Counted from the first letter of the stretch, positions 36,659 through 46,351 are shown. The stretch is 64,000 nucleotides of DNA from Pseudomonas grimontii (GCF_007858185.1 NZ_VFES01000006.1:62001-126000), one strand, 5' to 3'. A program made the numbers and translations. The notes: generated from the sequence alone by a model not told the origin.

Positions 36659-38453
36659 CCAGCCACCGCGCACTGATCGATTGACCTGGGCGGAAGTTCG
36701 CCGCCTGGCCCTGCGTCACAAGAAGTCCCTGTGGATCGCCAATGGCGTCGCCGTGCTGGCGACGCTGTGCAGCGTGCCGATTCCCTTGCTGTTGCCGTTG
36801 CTGGTGGACGAAGTGCTGCTGGGCCACGGCGATGCCGCGCTCAAGGTGATGAACCACGCGCTGCCTCTTGCCTGGCAGAAAGCCGCCGGTTATATCGGCC
36901 TGATGCTGCTGATCACCCTGGCCCTGCGTTGCGGCGCACTGCTGTTCAACGTGGTGCAGGCGCGACTGTTTGCGCGCTTGGCCAAGGACATTGTGTATCG
37001 CATTCGCGTGCGCCTGATCGAGCGGCTCAAGCGCATCTCCCTGGCCGAATACGAAAGCCTGGGCAGCGGCACGGTCACCACCCACCTGGTCACCGACCTG
37101 GATACGCTGGACAAATTCGTCGGCGAAACCCTCAGCCGTTTCCTGGTGGCCATGCTGACCCTGGTCGGCACCTCGGCGATCCTGGTGTGGATGCATTGGC
37201 AGCTGGCGTTGCTGATCCTGCTGTTCAACCCGCTGGTGATCTACGCCACGGTGCAGTTGGGCAAGCGCGTCAAACACCTGAAGAAGCTGGAAAACGACAG
37301 CACGTCGCGCTTTACCCAGGCCCTGACCGAAACCCTCGACGCCATCCAGGAAGTACGCGCCGGTAACCGCCAGGGCTTTTTCCTTGGGCGTCTCGGCCAG
37401 CGTGCCCAGGAAGTGCGTGACTACGCCATTCACTCGCAATGGAAAACCGACGCGTCGAGCCGCGCCAGTGGCTTGCTGTTCCAGTTCGGCATCGACATCT
37501 TCCGTGCGGCGGCGATGCTCACCGTGTTGTTTTCCGACCTGTCCATCGGCCAGATGCTCGCGGTGTTCAGTTACCTGTGGTTCATGATCGGCCCGGTGGA
37601 GCAACTGCTGAACCTGCAATACGCCTACTACGCGGCGGGCGGGGCGCTGACACGGATCAACGAACTGCTGGCGCGCGCCGATGAGCCGCAATACGCCGGC
37701 GGTGCAGACCCGTTCACCGGGCGCGAAACCGTGGGCATCGAAGTGCGTGGCCTGAACTTCGGCTACGGTGAAGACTTGGTCCTCGACCAGTTGAACCTGA
37801 CCATCGCGCCCGGTGAGAAGGTGGCGATTGTCGGCGCCAGCGGCGGTGGCAAAAGTACCTTGGTGCAACTGTTGCTCGGGTTGTACACGCCGCTGGCGGG
37901 CAGTATCCGTTTCGGCGGTGCCACCCAGCAGGAAATTGGCCTGGAGACCATTCGCGAGCACGTCGCGGTGGTGCTGCAACACCCGGCGCTGTTCAACGAC
38001 ACCGTGCGCGCCAACCTGACCATGGGCCGCGAGCGCAGTGACCAGGCTTGCTGGCAGGCGCTTGAAATCGCCCAGCTGGAGGCTACCGTCAAGGCATTGC
38101 CCCAGGGCCTGGACAGTGTGGTGGGGCGCTCCGGCGTGCGCTTTTCCGGCGGCCAACGTCAGCGCCTGGCGATTGCGCGCATGGTCCTGGCCGAACCCAA
38201 GGTGGTAATACTCGACGAAGCAACCTCCGCCCTGGACGCCGCCACCGAGTACAACCTGCACCAGGCGCTGGCACGCTTCCTCAGCGGCCGTACTACACTG
38301 ATCATCGCCCACCGTCTGTCGGCGGTAAAACAAGCTGATCGAGTGTTAGTGTTTGACGGCGGTCATATCGCCGAGGATGGCGACCATCAGCAATTGATCG
38401 CCGATGGCGGTCTTTACGCCAAACTCTATGGGCACTTGCAGCAAGTACGTTGA
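36651..38453 (+). CDS. ABC exporter with fused permease and ATPase
   Basis: 600 residues. An N-terminal membrane domain of about six helices (residues 25-310; e.g. VAVLATLCSVPIPLLLPLLV) is followed by an ATPase domain with Walker A GASGGGKSTLVQLL (near 401), Q-loop in VVLQHPALFNDTVRANL, signature FSGGQRQRLAIARM, Walker B VVILDEATSALD and switch His IIAHRLS. This is the MsbA/McjD-like half-transporter architecture, active as a homodimer. The exported substrate is unknown; it could be lipid or drug-like. Overlaps the DsbA-like gene by 8 nt. Confidence 0.9.
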   Translation: MHDQPPRTDRLTWAEVRRLALRHKKSLWIANGVAVLATLCSVPIPLLLPLLVDEVLLGHGDAALKVMNHALPLAWQKAAGYIGLMLLITLALRCGALLFNVVQARLFARLAKDIVYRIRVRLIERLKRISLAEYESLGSGTVTTHLVTDLDTLDKFVGETLSRFLVAMLTLVGTSAILVWMHWQLALLILLFNPLVIYATVQLGKRVKHLKKLENDSTSRFTQALTETLDAIQEVRAGNRQGFFLGRLGQRAQEVRDYAIHSQWKTDASSRASGLLFQFGIDIFRAAAMLTVLFSDLSIGQMLAVFSYLWFMIGPVEQLLNLQYAYYAAGGALTRINELLARADEPQYAGGADPFTGRETVGIEVRGLNFGYGEDLVLDQLNLTIAPGEKVAIVGASGGGKSTLVQLLLGLYTPLAGSIRFGGATQQEIGLETIREHVAVVLQHPALFNDTVRANLTMGRERSDQACWQALEIAQLEATVKALPQGLDSVVGRSGVRFSGGQRQRLAIARMVLAEPKVVILDEATSALDAATEYNLHQALARFLSGRTTLIIAHRLSAVKQADRVLVFDGGHIAEDGDHQQLIADGGLYAKLYGHLQQVR

Positions 38454-38524
38454 TTTAGCCTAGGCTGTGCTATCGGAAGTGGGTGTTTGCGTGCGTTTCC
38501 AGCAGTGCATATGCAAGGGACTTC

Positions 38525-40987
38525 ATGAAGCAAAAGCGGACTTTCGGAACGCCTCGGCTACTGGGCATTGTCTGGCCCTTTATCGCCGTCGTGCTGTTCC
38601 AGGCATTGTTGGGTTGCGTCAGTCTCTACGTGCTTTCAGCGGTGCGTGGTTATGTGGGCGGCGAGAGCTTGTGGTCCAAGGGCCAGAAGGACGCGATCTA
38701 TTACCTGACGCTTTATGCCGATAACCGCGCCGAAAGTACCTACCTCAAATATCAGCAGGCCATTGCCGTGCCTCAGGGCGGCCATGAACTGCGCATTGCC
38801 CTCGACCGTCCCAGCCCTGACCTGGCGGCCGCGCGCCTGGGCATCCTCAAGGGCGGCAACCACCCGGACGATGTTTCCAGTGTGATCTGGCTGTACCTGA
38901 ATTTTCGGCATTTCAGCTACCTGGAAAAAGCCATCGAGCTGTGGACCGTGGGCGATGGCTACCTGGTTCAGTTGGACGATCTGGCCCGCGAGATGCACCG
39001 AGCGATCAGTGCCGATCGGGTCAATCCCAACGATGTTCGGCAGTGGAAAGCCCGTATCACCGCCATCAACGAGGGTGTGACCCCTGCCGCCAAAGCCTTC
39101 AGCGACGCCTTGGGCGAAGGCTCGCGCATGATTCTGCGGTTACTGCTGATCACCAACCTGGCGACGGCCCTGGGCCTGATTGCGCTGGCGCTGTTGCGTA
39201 CCCATAAGCTGCTGACCCAGCGCCATGCGTTCGCCAATGCCCTGCAAGCCGAGAAGGAGCGCGCACAGATCACCCTGGAGTCGATTGGCGACGGAGTGAT
39301 CACTACCGACGTCGATGGGACCATTACCTATATGAACCCGGCAGCCGAGGCGATGACCCACTGGAACTCGGCCCAGGCCCAGGGCCTGCCCCTGGCTGCA
39401 CTGTTCAACCTGCTGGATGACAATGCGCAGCCGGATGGCTTTACCCTGATCGAACACATCGTCAAGGGCCAGCTCAAGGGCGGCAGCGAGCATTCGAAAA
39501 CCATCCAGCGCCTGGACGGCAGTACGGTCTCCGTCACTCTGGTGGGCGCGCCGATCCTCAGTGGCGGCAAGGTCAGCGGTGCAGTGCTGGTACTGCACGA
39601 TATGACCCAGGAGCGCCAATACATCGCCAACCTGTCGTGGCAGGCCACGCACGACGCCTTGACCGGCCTGGCCAACCGTCGCGAGTTCGAGTACCGCCTG
39701 GAACAGGTGCTGCACAGGGCAGGGCAGTCCCAGGGTGGTCGACATGCATTGATGTTTCTCGACCTTGACCAATTCAAGCTGGTCAACGACACCTGCGGCC
39801 ATGCGGCGGGCGACGAGTTGCTACGGCATATCTGCGCGCTGCTGCAATCGGACCTGCGCGAAGGCGACACCCTGGCGCGCCTGGGGGGCGACGAGTTCGG
39901 CATCCTGCTGGAGAACTGCCCGGCGGCAGTGGCGGAAAAAGTCGCCGAGAGCCTGCGCCACACCGTGCAGAGCCTGCATTTTGTGTGGAAGGGCCGGCCG
40001 TTCATGACCACCGTGAGCATCGGCCTGGTGCACATCTCACAAACCCCGACCACCCTGGAAACCTCGCTGCGTGCCGCCGACATGGCCTGCTATATGGCCA
40101 AGGAAAAGGGCCGCAACCGTGTGCAGGTGTACCACGCCGATGACTCGGAGCTGTCCCTGCGCTTTGGCGAGATGGCCTGGGTGCAGCGCTTGCACATGGC
40201 GCTGGAAGAAAACCGGTTTTGCCTGTACGCCCAGGAAATTTCGCCCCTGGGACATACCGACGGCGGCAATGGGCATATTGAAATCCTGCTGCGCCTGCAT
40301 GACGAGGCGGGTCGGATCATCCTGCCCGACAGCTTCATCCCGGCGGCCGAGCGTTACGGTTTGATGACCTCCCTGGACCGTTGGGTGGTGGAAAACGTAT
40401 TCAAGTTCATTGCCCGGTGCATGCACGAGCATCCGGGCCGGCCTATGGCGATGTGTGCGATCAATCTGTCAGGTATTACGATTGGCGATGATGATTTTCT
40501 CGGCTTTTTACGTGAGAAATTCGAGGCTTACAGCATTCCACCAGAAATGATTTGTTTTGAAATAACAGAGACAAGCGCTATTGCAAATCTGGGCAGCGCC
40601 ATTCGCTTTATTAATGAACTCAAAGCCTTAGGCTGCTACTTTTCCCTCGACGACTTCTGCGCCGGAATGTCCTCATTCGCGTACCTGAAACATTTACCTG
40701 TAGACTTCCTGAAGATCGATGGAAGTTTCGTAAAGGATATGCTGGACGACCCGATTAACCGCGCGATGGTCGAAGTGATCAACCACATCGGCCACGTCAT
40801 GGGTAAGCGCACAATTGCCGAATTTGTTGAAACACCGCAAATCGAACAGGCTTTGCTCGACATCGGTGTGGATTACGCTCAGGGCTACCTGATTGAACGA
40901 CCGCAATTGTTTACCTTTGATAGCTTGCAGTGTCGACCTGTGCGGCCGCAGCCCCTGTTATTCAGGGCGCCCGGCACATTCCGCTGA
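38525..40987 (+). CDS. Membrane-bound PAS-GGDEF-EAL protein
   Basis: 820 residues from the ATG at 38525, with AAGGGAC upstream. Two transmembrane helices (about 15-40 and 205-225) enclose a periplasmic sensor of unknown type. Then come a PAS domain (TLESIGDGVITTDVDGTITY), a GGDEF domain (DTLARLGGDEFGILLENC) preceded by an RxxD inhibitory site (REGD), and an EAL domain. The EAL signature itself reads EIL (HIEILLRLHDE), but CAINLSG, ICFEITET, LDDFCAG, KIDGSFV and AEFVE are present, so a phosphodiesterase is plausible. About 40455-40920 has lower GC than the rest of the gene. It acts in cyclic-di-GMP turnover. Confidence 0.92.
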   Translation: MKQKRTFGTPRLLGIVWPFIAVVLFQALLGCVSLYVLSAVRGYVGGESLWSKGQKDAIYYLTLYADNRAESTYLKYQQAIAVPQGGHELRIALDRPSPDLAAARLGILKGGNHPDDVSSVIWLYLNFRHFSYLEKAIELWTVGDGYLVQLDDLAREMHRAISADRVNPNDVRQWKARITAINEGVTPAAKAFSDALGEGSRMILRLLLITNLATALGLIALALLRTHKLLTQRHAFANALQAEKERAQITLESIGDGVITTDVDGTITYMNPAAEAMTHWNSAQAQGLPLAALFNLLDDNAQPDGFTLIEHIVKGQLKGGSEHSKTIQRLDGSTVSVTLVGAPILSGGKVSGAVLVLHDMTQERQYIANLSWQATHDALTGLANRREFEYRLEQVLHRAGQSQGGRHALMFLDLDQFKLVNDTCGHAAGDELLRHICALLQSDLREGDTLARLGGDEFGILLENCPAAVAEKVAESLRHTVQSLHFVWKGRPFMTTVSIGLVHISQTPTTLETSLRAADMACYMAKEKGRNRVQVYHADDSELSLRFGEMAWVQRLHMALEENRFCLYAQEISPLGHTDGGNGHIEILLRLHDEAGRIILPDSFIPAAERYGLMTSLDRWVVENVFKFIARCMHEHPGRPMAMCAINLSGITIGDDDFLGFLREKFEAYSIPPEMICFEITETSAIANLGSAIRFINELKALGCYFSLDDFCAGMSSFAYLKHLPVDFLKIDGSFVKDMLDDPINRAMVEVINHIGHVMGKRTIAEFVETPQIEQALLDIGVDYAQGYLIERPQLFTFDSLQCRPVRPQPLLFRAPGTFR

Positions 40988-41033
40988 AACATTTGCCGGT
41001 CTGTAAAATCACACTTAAAAAGGAGCCTTAATA

Positions 41034-41837
41034 GTGATCGACACATTCAGCAGAACCGGCCCGCTTATGGAAGCCTCAAGTTACCCCGCCTGGGCTCAGC
41101 AATTGATCCAGGACTGCAGCGAGAGCAAGCGCCGGGTTGTCGAACACGAACTGTACCAACGCATGCGTGACAACACGCTCAGCGCCAAGACCATGCGTCA
41201 CTACCTGATCGGTGGCTGGCCCGTGGTGGAACAGTTTGCCTTGTACATGGCACAGAACCTCACCAAGACCAAATTTGCCCGCCATCCAGGGGAAGACATG
41301 GCGCGACGTTGGCTGATGCGCAATATCCGTGTGGAGCTGAACCACGCGGATTATTGGGTCCATTGGGCGCGTGCCCATGGCGTCAGCCTCGAAGAACTGC
41401 AGGCCCAGAATGTGCCGCCGGAGTTGCATGCGCTGAGCCACTGGTGCTGGCATACCAGCTCGGCCGATTCGTTGATCGTGGCCGTTGCCGCGACCAACTA
41501 TGCGATCGAGGGGGCGACGGGGGAGTGGTCGGCGGTGGTGTGCTCCACTGGCGTGTATGCGGCGGCCTTTCCCGAGGAAGACCGCAAGCGTGCGATGAAG
41601 TGGCTGAAGATGCACGCCCAGTACGACGACGCCCATCCTTGGGAAGCCCTGGAAATCATCTGCACCCTGGCCGGGATGAACCCGACCAAGGCACTGCAGG
41701 CAGAGCTGCGCCAAGCCGTGTGCAAGAGCTACGACTACATGTACCTGTTCCTGGAAAGTTGCATGCGTCTGGAGAAAGACAAACCTGCGAGCGCTGTTGT
41801 GCGTGAGCGCCCGATGCGCGTCGCCAGCGAAGCGTGA
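41034..41837 (+). CDS. undA: Medium-chain fatty acid decarboxylase (1-undecene forming), UndA
   Basis: 267 residues from a GTG at 41034, with AAGGAGCC at good spacing. The protein has the heme-oxygenase-like TenA fold and resembles UndA of P. fluorescens Pf-5, a non-heme iron oxidase that converts lauric acid to 1-undecene. As I recall them, the metal ligands of UndA are Glu101, His104, Glu159 and His194. Counting from the start here gives Glu101 and His104 in RVELNHADYW, Glu159 in NYAIEGATGEW and His194 in KMHAQYDDAHPW, so all coincide. Often annotated only as TenA-family regulator. It is a single gene, not next to thiamine genes. Confidence 0.88.
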   Translation: MIDTFSRTGPLMEASSYPAWAQQLIQDCSESKRRVVEHELYQRMRDNTLSAKTMRHYLIGGWPVVEQFALYMAQNLTKTKFARHPGEDMARRWLMRNIRVELNHADYWVHWARAHGVSLEELQAQNVPPELHALSHWCWHTSSADSLIVAVAATNYAIEGATGEWSAVVCSTGVYAAAFPEEDRKRAMKWLKMHAQYDDAHPWEALEIICTLAGMNPTKALQAELRQAVCKSYDYMYLFLESCMRLEKDKPASAVVRERPMRVASEA

Positions 41838-41858
41838 TGTAACGGCAATGGCGGGGTT

Positions 41859-42785
41859 TTATCCCGCCATTGCCAGGCGATTACGGCCTTCGCGCTTGGC
41901 CACGTACAAGGCGTTGTCGGCCCGGCGCAACAGGCTTTCGGCCGACTCGGCGGCCAGTAAGGTCGAACAACCGAGGCTCACCGTCAATTCGATCCGTGTT
42001 TCATCCGCCCAATAATCCTGGGCCTGTGCCGCCTGGCGCAGGCGTTCACCGACCATGGCCGCCGCATCCCGGCCGGTGTTGGACAGCAGGATCAGAAACT
42101 CTTCCCCGCCAAACCGAAACACCATGTCCACGTTACGCAACTGCCCCTTGATCGCCCCTGCGACGGCGCGCAATACGTTATCGCCCGCCGCATGGCCGTG
42201 GGTATCGTTGATGATCTTGAAGTGGTCGATGTCCAGCATCAGCAAGGAGAGCGGGCTCAGGTGCCGGCGCGCCATGTCGATTTCGCGTTGCAGGGTCTGG
42301 TCCATGGCAATGCGGTTGCCCGTCTCGGTCAGCGGGTCGCGCAGGGCGCTGCGGGTTGCGGCGCGGTAGAGCAGGGCGTTGCGCATCGGGTAGAGCAGGG
42401 TCGACAGCAGTGATTCGAGTTGGCCGAGTTCCTCTTCCAGCAGGCGCTGGTTGCGGCGAAAGATCAGCTCGCCGAGGTGCTCGCCTTCGTGGCTCAGGCT
42501 GTAGCTCACCGAGTGGTGGCCGCGCAGGCCAAACTCCAGGCGCAGGTCGCTGGTCTCGTGGCGATATTGCAGGGCATCCAAGGGCACCAGGCGCTGTATC
42601 TCGCGGAAAAACACCGCGAGGATGCGCTCCGGTTCCAGGCTGGTCTGCAATTGCATCCCCAGTTGCTGGCGAAGTTGCGCGACGGTCGTGGGGCGGCGAG
42701 GTAAGAGTAATGGCTGACCAAAGCCCAGGCGTTGCAATTTGGCACTGTCGAAGTCAATTGCGTTGGTCTGGGTTGGTGTTTTCAT
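41859..42785 (-). CDS. Diguanylate cyclase (GGDEF)
   Basis: 308 residues from the ATG at 42785. The N-terminal 140 residues are a GAF-like soluble sensory region without transmembrane segments (QTSLEPERILAVFFREIQRL). The C-terminal GGDEF domain begins LRDPLTETGNRIAMDQTLQR, with the active-site loop RFGGEEFLILLSNTGRDAAA and the nucleotide-site DIDHFKIINDTHGHAAGD. The signature is GGEEF, compatible with cyclase activity. No RxxD inhibitory site is visible before it (LRNVDMVFRFGGEEF). Cytoplasmic cyclic-di-GMP synthesis is inferred. It ends 20 bp from the convergent undA. Confidence 0.92.
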   Translation of the reverse strand: MKTPTQTNAIDFDSAKLQRLGFGQPLLLPRRPTTVAQLRQQLGMQLQTSLEPERILAVFFREIQRLVPLDALQYRHETSDLRLEFGLRGHHSVSYSLSHEGEHLGELIFRRNQRLLEEELGQLESLLSTLLYPMRNALLYRAATRSALRDPLTETGNRIAMDQTLQREIDMARRHLSPLSLLMLDIDHFKIINDTHGHAAGDNVLRAVAGAIKGQLRNVDMVFRFGGEEFLILLSNTGRDAAAMVGERLRQAAQAQDYWADETRIELTVSLGCSTLLAAESAESLLRRADNALYVAKREGRNRLAMAG

Positions 42786-43017
42786 AAGCGTTCGGCCTCT
42801 AAGCACTTAGCTGTCTTACAGGCTCGATGAGAGTGGCGAGCGCCAAGCGTCTTACTGTTCCTTCAGTTCCGTAAAACATTGGAAACAGTTTAAACCGCTT
42901 TGCCAGGGGTTATAACCCCTGGGCCCTGCCGCACGTCTTGTCATCGCTTAACCTGCTTGAGCGTGTTAGAGCGATATTCATGCCACTTCGTTTGAATTAA
43001 TAAAAGTCCTTATAAAT

Positions 43018-43051
43018 CAACGACTGTTTTTAAACTCAACAACAGTCGTTG
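43018..43051 (-). terminator. Probable terminator hairpin after lldD
   Basis: CAACGACTGTT (43018-43028) pairs exactly with AACAGTCGTTG (43041-43051) around a 12-nt loop, just past the lldD stop. The following bases on the minus strand are AT-rich but hold no long T-run, so termination is likely but not certain. Confidence 0.55.
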
Positions 43052-43065
43052 AGCAATGACGTCAG

Positions 43066-44208
43066 TTATTTGGCAGCTTGCACCAGGGTGGTGGAGTCAA
43101 TCTGGTCAATGGAGGTGACACCGGTCAGCGTCATGGCCACGCGCATTTCCTTGGCGAAGATGTCCAGCAGGTTTTCCACGCCGTGCTGGCCATCGGCGGC
43201 CAGGGCATAGGCGGTGGCGCGTCCGAGCAGGCACGCCTTGGCACCCAGGGCGAGCATGCGCACCACGTCCAGCCCGGAACGGATGCCGGAGTCCACCAGC
43301 ACTGTCAGGTCATCGCCCACGACATCCGCAATCGGTGGCAAGGCCTTGGCGGTGGACAGCACACCGTCCAGCTGACGGCCGCCATGGTTGGAAACCACGA
43401 TGCCATCGGCGCCGAAACTCACCGCGTCCTTGGCATCCTGGGGGTCGAGGATGCCCTTGATGATCATCGGGCCTTTCCAGAATTCGCGGATCCACTCCAG
43501 GTCTTTCCAACTGATGGAGGGGTCGAAATTATTGGCCAGCCAGCCGATGTAATCTTCCAGGTGGGTGGGTTTGCCGAGGTACTTGGAAATATTGCCCAGG
43601 TCGTGGGGGCGGCCCATCAAGCCTACGTCGAATGCCCATTGCGGCTTGGTGACGGCCTGCAGCATGCGCCGTTGCGCCGCGAACGGCCCGGACATGCCCG
43701 AGTGGGCATCGCGGTAGCGCGCGCCCGGCGTGGGCATGTCCACGGTGAACACCAGGGTGGTAACCCCAGCCGCCTGGGCCCGCTCCAGGGCGTTGCGCAT
43801 AAAGCCCCGGTCCTTGAGCACATACAGCTGGAACCAGATCGACTGCGGGCTCTGCGACGCCACTTCTTCAATCGAACATACCGACACCGTCGACAGGCAG
43901 AAGGGGATGCCCTTGTTCGCCGCCGCCTTCGCCGCCTGCACTTCGCCACGCCGCGCATACATGCCGGTCAGGCCGACCGGGCTGAGGATGACCGGCATGT
44001 CCAGGGCCTGACCGAACAGCGTGGTCTTGAGGCTCAGGCTATCGACATTGCGCAGCACGCGCTGGCGCAGGCTGATCTCGGCCAGGTCCGAACTGTTCGC
44101 GCGCATCGTGTGCTCGGCGTAGGCACCGCCGTCGATGTAGTCGAACAGAAAGCGCGGCAGCTTGCGTTTGGCCGCTGCGCGGTAGTCGGAGGCGGACGAG
44201 ATGATCAT
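43066..44208 (-). CDS. lldD: FMN-dependent L-lactate dehydrogenase
   Basis: 380 residues from the ATG at 44208 ([20 protein letters not shown]), the conserved LldD start; a GTG at 44223 is in frame but not needed. The alpha-hydroxy-acid oxidase family blocks are [30 protein letters not shown], and the active-site [10 protein letters not shown] with the catalytic His. Oxidises L-lactate to pyruvate and passes electrons to quinone at the inner membrane. Divergent from a LysR gene. No lldP permease or lldR (GntR) gene lies next to it, unlike the usual lld operon. Confidence 0.93.
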   Translation of the reverse strand: MIISSASDYRAAAKRKLPRFLFDYIDGGAYAEHTMRANSSDLAEISLRQRVLRNVDSLSLKTTLFGQALDMPVILSPVGLTGMYARRGEVQAAKAAANKGIPFCLSTVSVCSIEEVASQSPQSIWFQLYVLKDRGFMRNALERAQAAGVTTLVFTVDMPTPGARYRDAHSGMSGPFAAQRRMLQAVTKPQWAFDVGLMGRPHDLGNISKYLGKPTHLEDYIGWLANNFDPSISWKDLEWIREFWKGPMIIKGILDPQDAKDAVSFGADGIVVSNHGGRQLDGVLSTAKALPPIADVVGDDLTVLVDSGIRSGLDVVRMLALGAKACLLGRATAYALAADGQHGVENLLDIFAKEMRVAMTLTGVTSIDQIDSTTLVQAAK

Positions 44209-44308
44209 TAAGCGTGTCTCCACAAGGCTGGGCGGGTCAGGATAGGCAAATATCTGTCATGATAAAAACAACTTTTATCGCTAGTAGCCAGTCGCTAAAG
44301 GAATACCC

Positions 44309-45205
44309 ATGAACTTGAGAACGTTGCGCACGTTCGTCGAAGTGGTGCGCCAGGGCGGATTCTCCCAGGCCGCCGAAGTGGTGGCCTTGACCCAATCCAC
44401 GGTAAGCAAGGCGGTGAAGACCCTGGAGGAGGAACTCGGCATGCCGCTGCTCGACCGCCTGGGCCACCGCAACGAACTCACCGCCGCCGGTGAGATCGCC
44501 TACCGCCGCGCCCTGGTGCTGCTCGCCGAACACCATGACCTGGTCGCCGAGATCAACGACCTGCGCGGTCTCAAACGCGGCGTGTTGCGCATCGGCCTGC
44601 CACCGGTGGGGTGTGGTGTGCTGTTTGCGACGATGTTTGCCACCTACCGCAGTCGTTACCCGGACATCGACATCGAACTCACCGAATACGGCAGCAAAAG
44701 ATTGCGCGAGTGCCTGGAAGCGGGGGAGGTCGACCTCGCTGCATTGCTGCTGCCGGTTGACGAAGGCTTCGATTATCAGCCCGTGCGCAACGAACCGCTG
44801 ATGGCCGTACTGCCCAGGAGCCACCCACTGGCCCAGCGTCAACGCATCGACTTCGCCGACCTGGCGGATTCGCCGTTCATCCTGTTCGAAGCCGGCTTCG
44901 CCCTGAACGCCAAGATCTTGGCCGCCTGCGAGCGCAAAGGCGTGACACCCCGCGTGGCGGCGCGCAGCGGACAGATCGACTTCATCGTCGACCTGGTCGC
45001 CGCCGGCCTCGGCGTCGCCTTCCTGCCCCGCATGCTGGCGCACAAGCACCAACACGCAGGCATCGCCCTGATCCCCCTCGACGAACCCCACACAGACTGG
45101 CACATCGCCCTGGCCTGGCGCGCCACCGCCCACCTGCCCCCCGCCGTGCGAGCCTGGCTGGAGCTGGCTAGGGAGCAGCAACGTTCAACCGGTCATCCGG
45201 ATTAA
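44309..45205 (+). CDS. LysR-family transcriptional regulator
   Basis: 298 residues, full length for the family. HTH: FVEVVRQGGFSQAAEVVALT and TQSTVSKAVKTLEEELGMPL. An effector-binding periplasmic-protein-like domain occupies about residues 90-295. AAAGGAA precedes the ATG. It is divergent from lldD with about 100 bp between the starts, so it probably regulates lldD, although canonical lld operons use a GntR-type LldR. It ends upstream of the tRNA-Asn promoter. Confidence 0.9.
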   Translation: MNLRTLRTFVEVVRQGGFSQAAEVVALTQSTVSKAVKTLEEELGMPLLDRLGHRNELTAAGEIAYRRALVLLAEHHDLVAEINDLRGLKRGVLRIGLPPVGCGVLFATMFATYRSRYPDIDIELTEYGSKRLRECLEAGEVDLAALLLPVDEGFDYQPVRNEPLMAVLPRSHPLAQRQRIDFADLADSPFILFEAGFALNAKILAACERKGVTPRVAARSGQIDFIVDLVAAGLGVAFLPRMLAHKHQHAGIALIPLDEPHTDWHIALAWRATAHLPPAVRAWLELAREQQRSTGHPD

Positions 45206-45228
45206 TCGTCCAGAGTGTCAAGGAAGGC

Positions 45229-45256
45229 TTGACTTCTCCTTTTCAATCAGTAACAT
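45229..45256 (+). promoter_or_regulatory. Sigma-70 promoter of tRNA-Asn
   Basis: TTGACT (45229-45234), 16-nt spacer, TAACAT (45251-45256). The mature tRNA begins 10 nt further, which fits a start site near 45263. Confidence 0.7.
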
Positions 45257-45265
45257 ACGGCGCAT

Positions 45266-45341
45266 TCCGCGATAGCTCAGTTGGTAGAGCAAATGACTGT
45301 TAATCATTGGGTCCCTGGTTCGAGTCCAGGTCGTGGAGCCA
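45266..45341 (+). tRNA. tRNA-Asn (GTT)
   Basis: 76 nt that fold as a cloverleaf: acceptor TCCGCGA/TCGTGGA (one G-U), anticodon stem AATGA/TCATT around loop CTGTTAA (anticodon GTT), T-arm CCTGG-TTCGAGT-CCAGG, and CCA encoded at the 3' end. It sits at the boundary between conserved chromosome and the accessory region. Confidence 0.97.
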
Positions 45342-45351
45342 GATAGGGAAA

Positions 45352-45377
45352 AGCCTGCAGCGATGCAGGCTTTTTTT
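45352..45377 (+). terminator. Rho-independent terminator after tRNA-Asn
   Basis: AGCCTGCA-GCGA-TGCAGGCT perfect 8-bp stem followed by seven T. Confidence 0.9.
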
Positions 45378-45463
45378 TGCCCTGGATTTTTCCGGGGCGA
45401 TCAAAGCGCACAGCGTGACCAGCATGAATGCATCTCTAATCCCACGATTCAGAGGTAAATATC

Positions 45464-46351
45464 ATGAAAGTCGCTGCAGTCGTTTCAACCAAAGGCGGGC
45501 CGGGTAAAACCACGGTCGGCGTCAATCTGGGCGCGTTCTGCGCCGATGCAGGGATCCGTACCCTGCTCATCGATCTGGATAATCAGCCCTCGCTGTCGTC
45601 GTTTTATGCGCTATCGCATGAGGCGCCTGGTGGAACCTATCAACTGATCGCGAACAACGAGACTCGGGCCGACCAGGTCATTTCGCAGACCTGCATTCCT
45701 AATCTCTCACTGATCCATTCCAATGATCCGTTCAATCAGCTGGGAAATTTGTTGCTCCATGCTGCTGACGGGCGCCTTCGTCTCAAGAATCTGTTGCCGG
45801 CTTTCGAGCAGGACTTTGATCTGATTCTGATCGATACCCAAGGAGCACGCTCCATTGTGTTGGAGATGGCCTTGCTCGGGGCACAAATGGCTATTTCGCC
45901 CATCACCCCGGATATGCTGACTGCACGAGAGTTTCAGCGTGGAATGCTCCAGCTCTATCGAGATCTTGAGCCGTTGGCAGCGTTGGGCGCAGAGACGCCA
46001 ATGTTGAATGTCGTGATCAACAAGCTTGATGCAACCAATGATGCAAACCTGATCTATCACACGCTGACCGAAACCTTTGCTGATCATCCGAAGGTCCAGA
46101 TGATCCAGACCACGATTCCGGCCGCAGTGAGCTTTCGTCGTGCTGCGACTGAAGGTATTCCTGCACACCGACTGGAGTATCGCCTCCCGACTCACCGCCG
46201 TTCACCCACAGCATTCAAAATCATCAAAGACCTCTCAATCGAGCTCTTTCCCGAATGGCGTTCGAAATTTGAAGCGCTGAACGAAGAGCGTCTGAGTCAG
46301 AACATATCGATGTTATCGAACAGGGTGGCCTTGGGGAGAGCTGCGGTATGA
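45464..46351 (+). CDS. ParA/Soj-family partition ATPase of an integrative element
   Basis: 295 residues with the deviant Walker A KGGPGKTT (residues 10-17), the LLIDLDNQPSLS motif and DFDLILIDTQGA Walker B. It belongs to the Soj/ParA group that forms the first gene next to the attachment tRNA in PFGI-1/PAPI-1-type integrative conjugative elements. AGAGGTAAATATC precedes the ATG. The stop overlaps the ATG of the dnaB fragment (ATGA), the same coupling as in those elements. The gene appears intact, but its partners are broken, so it is probably a leftover of a former element. Confidence 0.87.
   Translation: MKVAAVVSTKGGPGKTTVGVNLGAFCADAGIRTLLIDLDNQPSLSSFYALSHEAPGGTYQLIANNETRADQVISQTCIPNLSLIHSNDPFNQLGNLLLHAADGRLRLKNLLPAFEQDFDLILIDTQGARSIVLEMALLGAQMAISPITPDMLTAREFQRGMLQLYRDLEPLAALGAETPMLNVVINKLDATNDANLIYHTLTETFADHPKVQMIQTTIPAAVSFRRAATEGIPAHRLEYRLPTHRRSPTAFKIIKDLSIELFPEWRSKFEALNEERLSQNISMLSNRVALGRAAV

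Noticed and set aside
36585..38333. 582-codon minus-strand frame opposite the ABC exporter
   Set aside because: The plus strand has all ABC motifs in order; the minus frame shows low-complexity Gln/His/Arg sequence without any domain.
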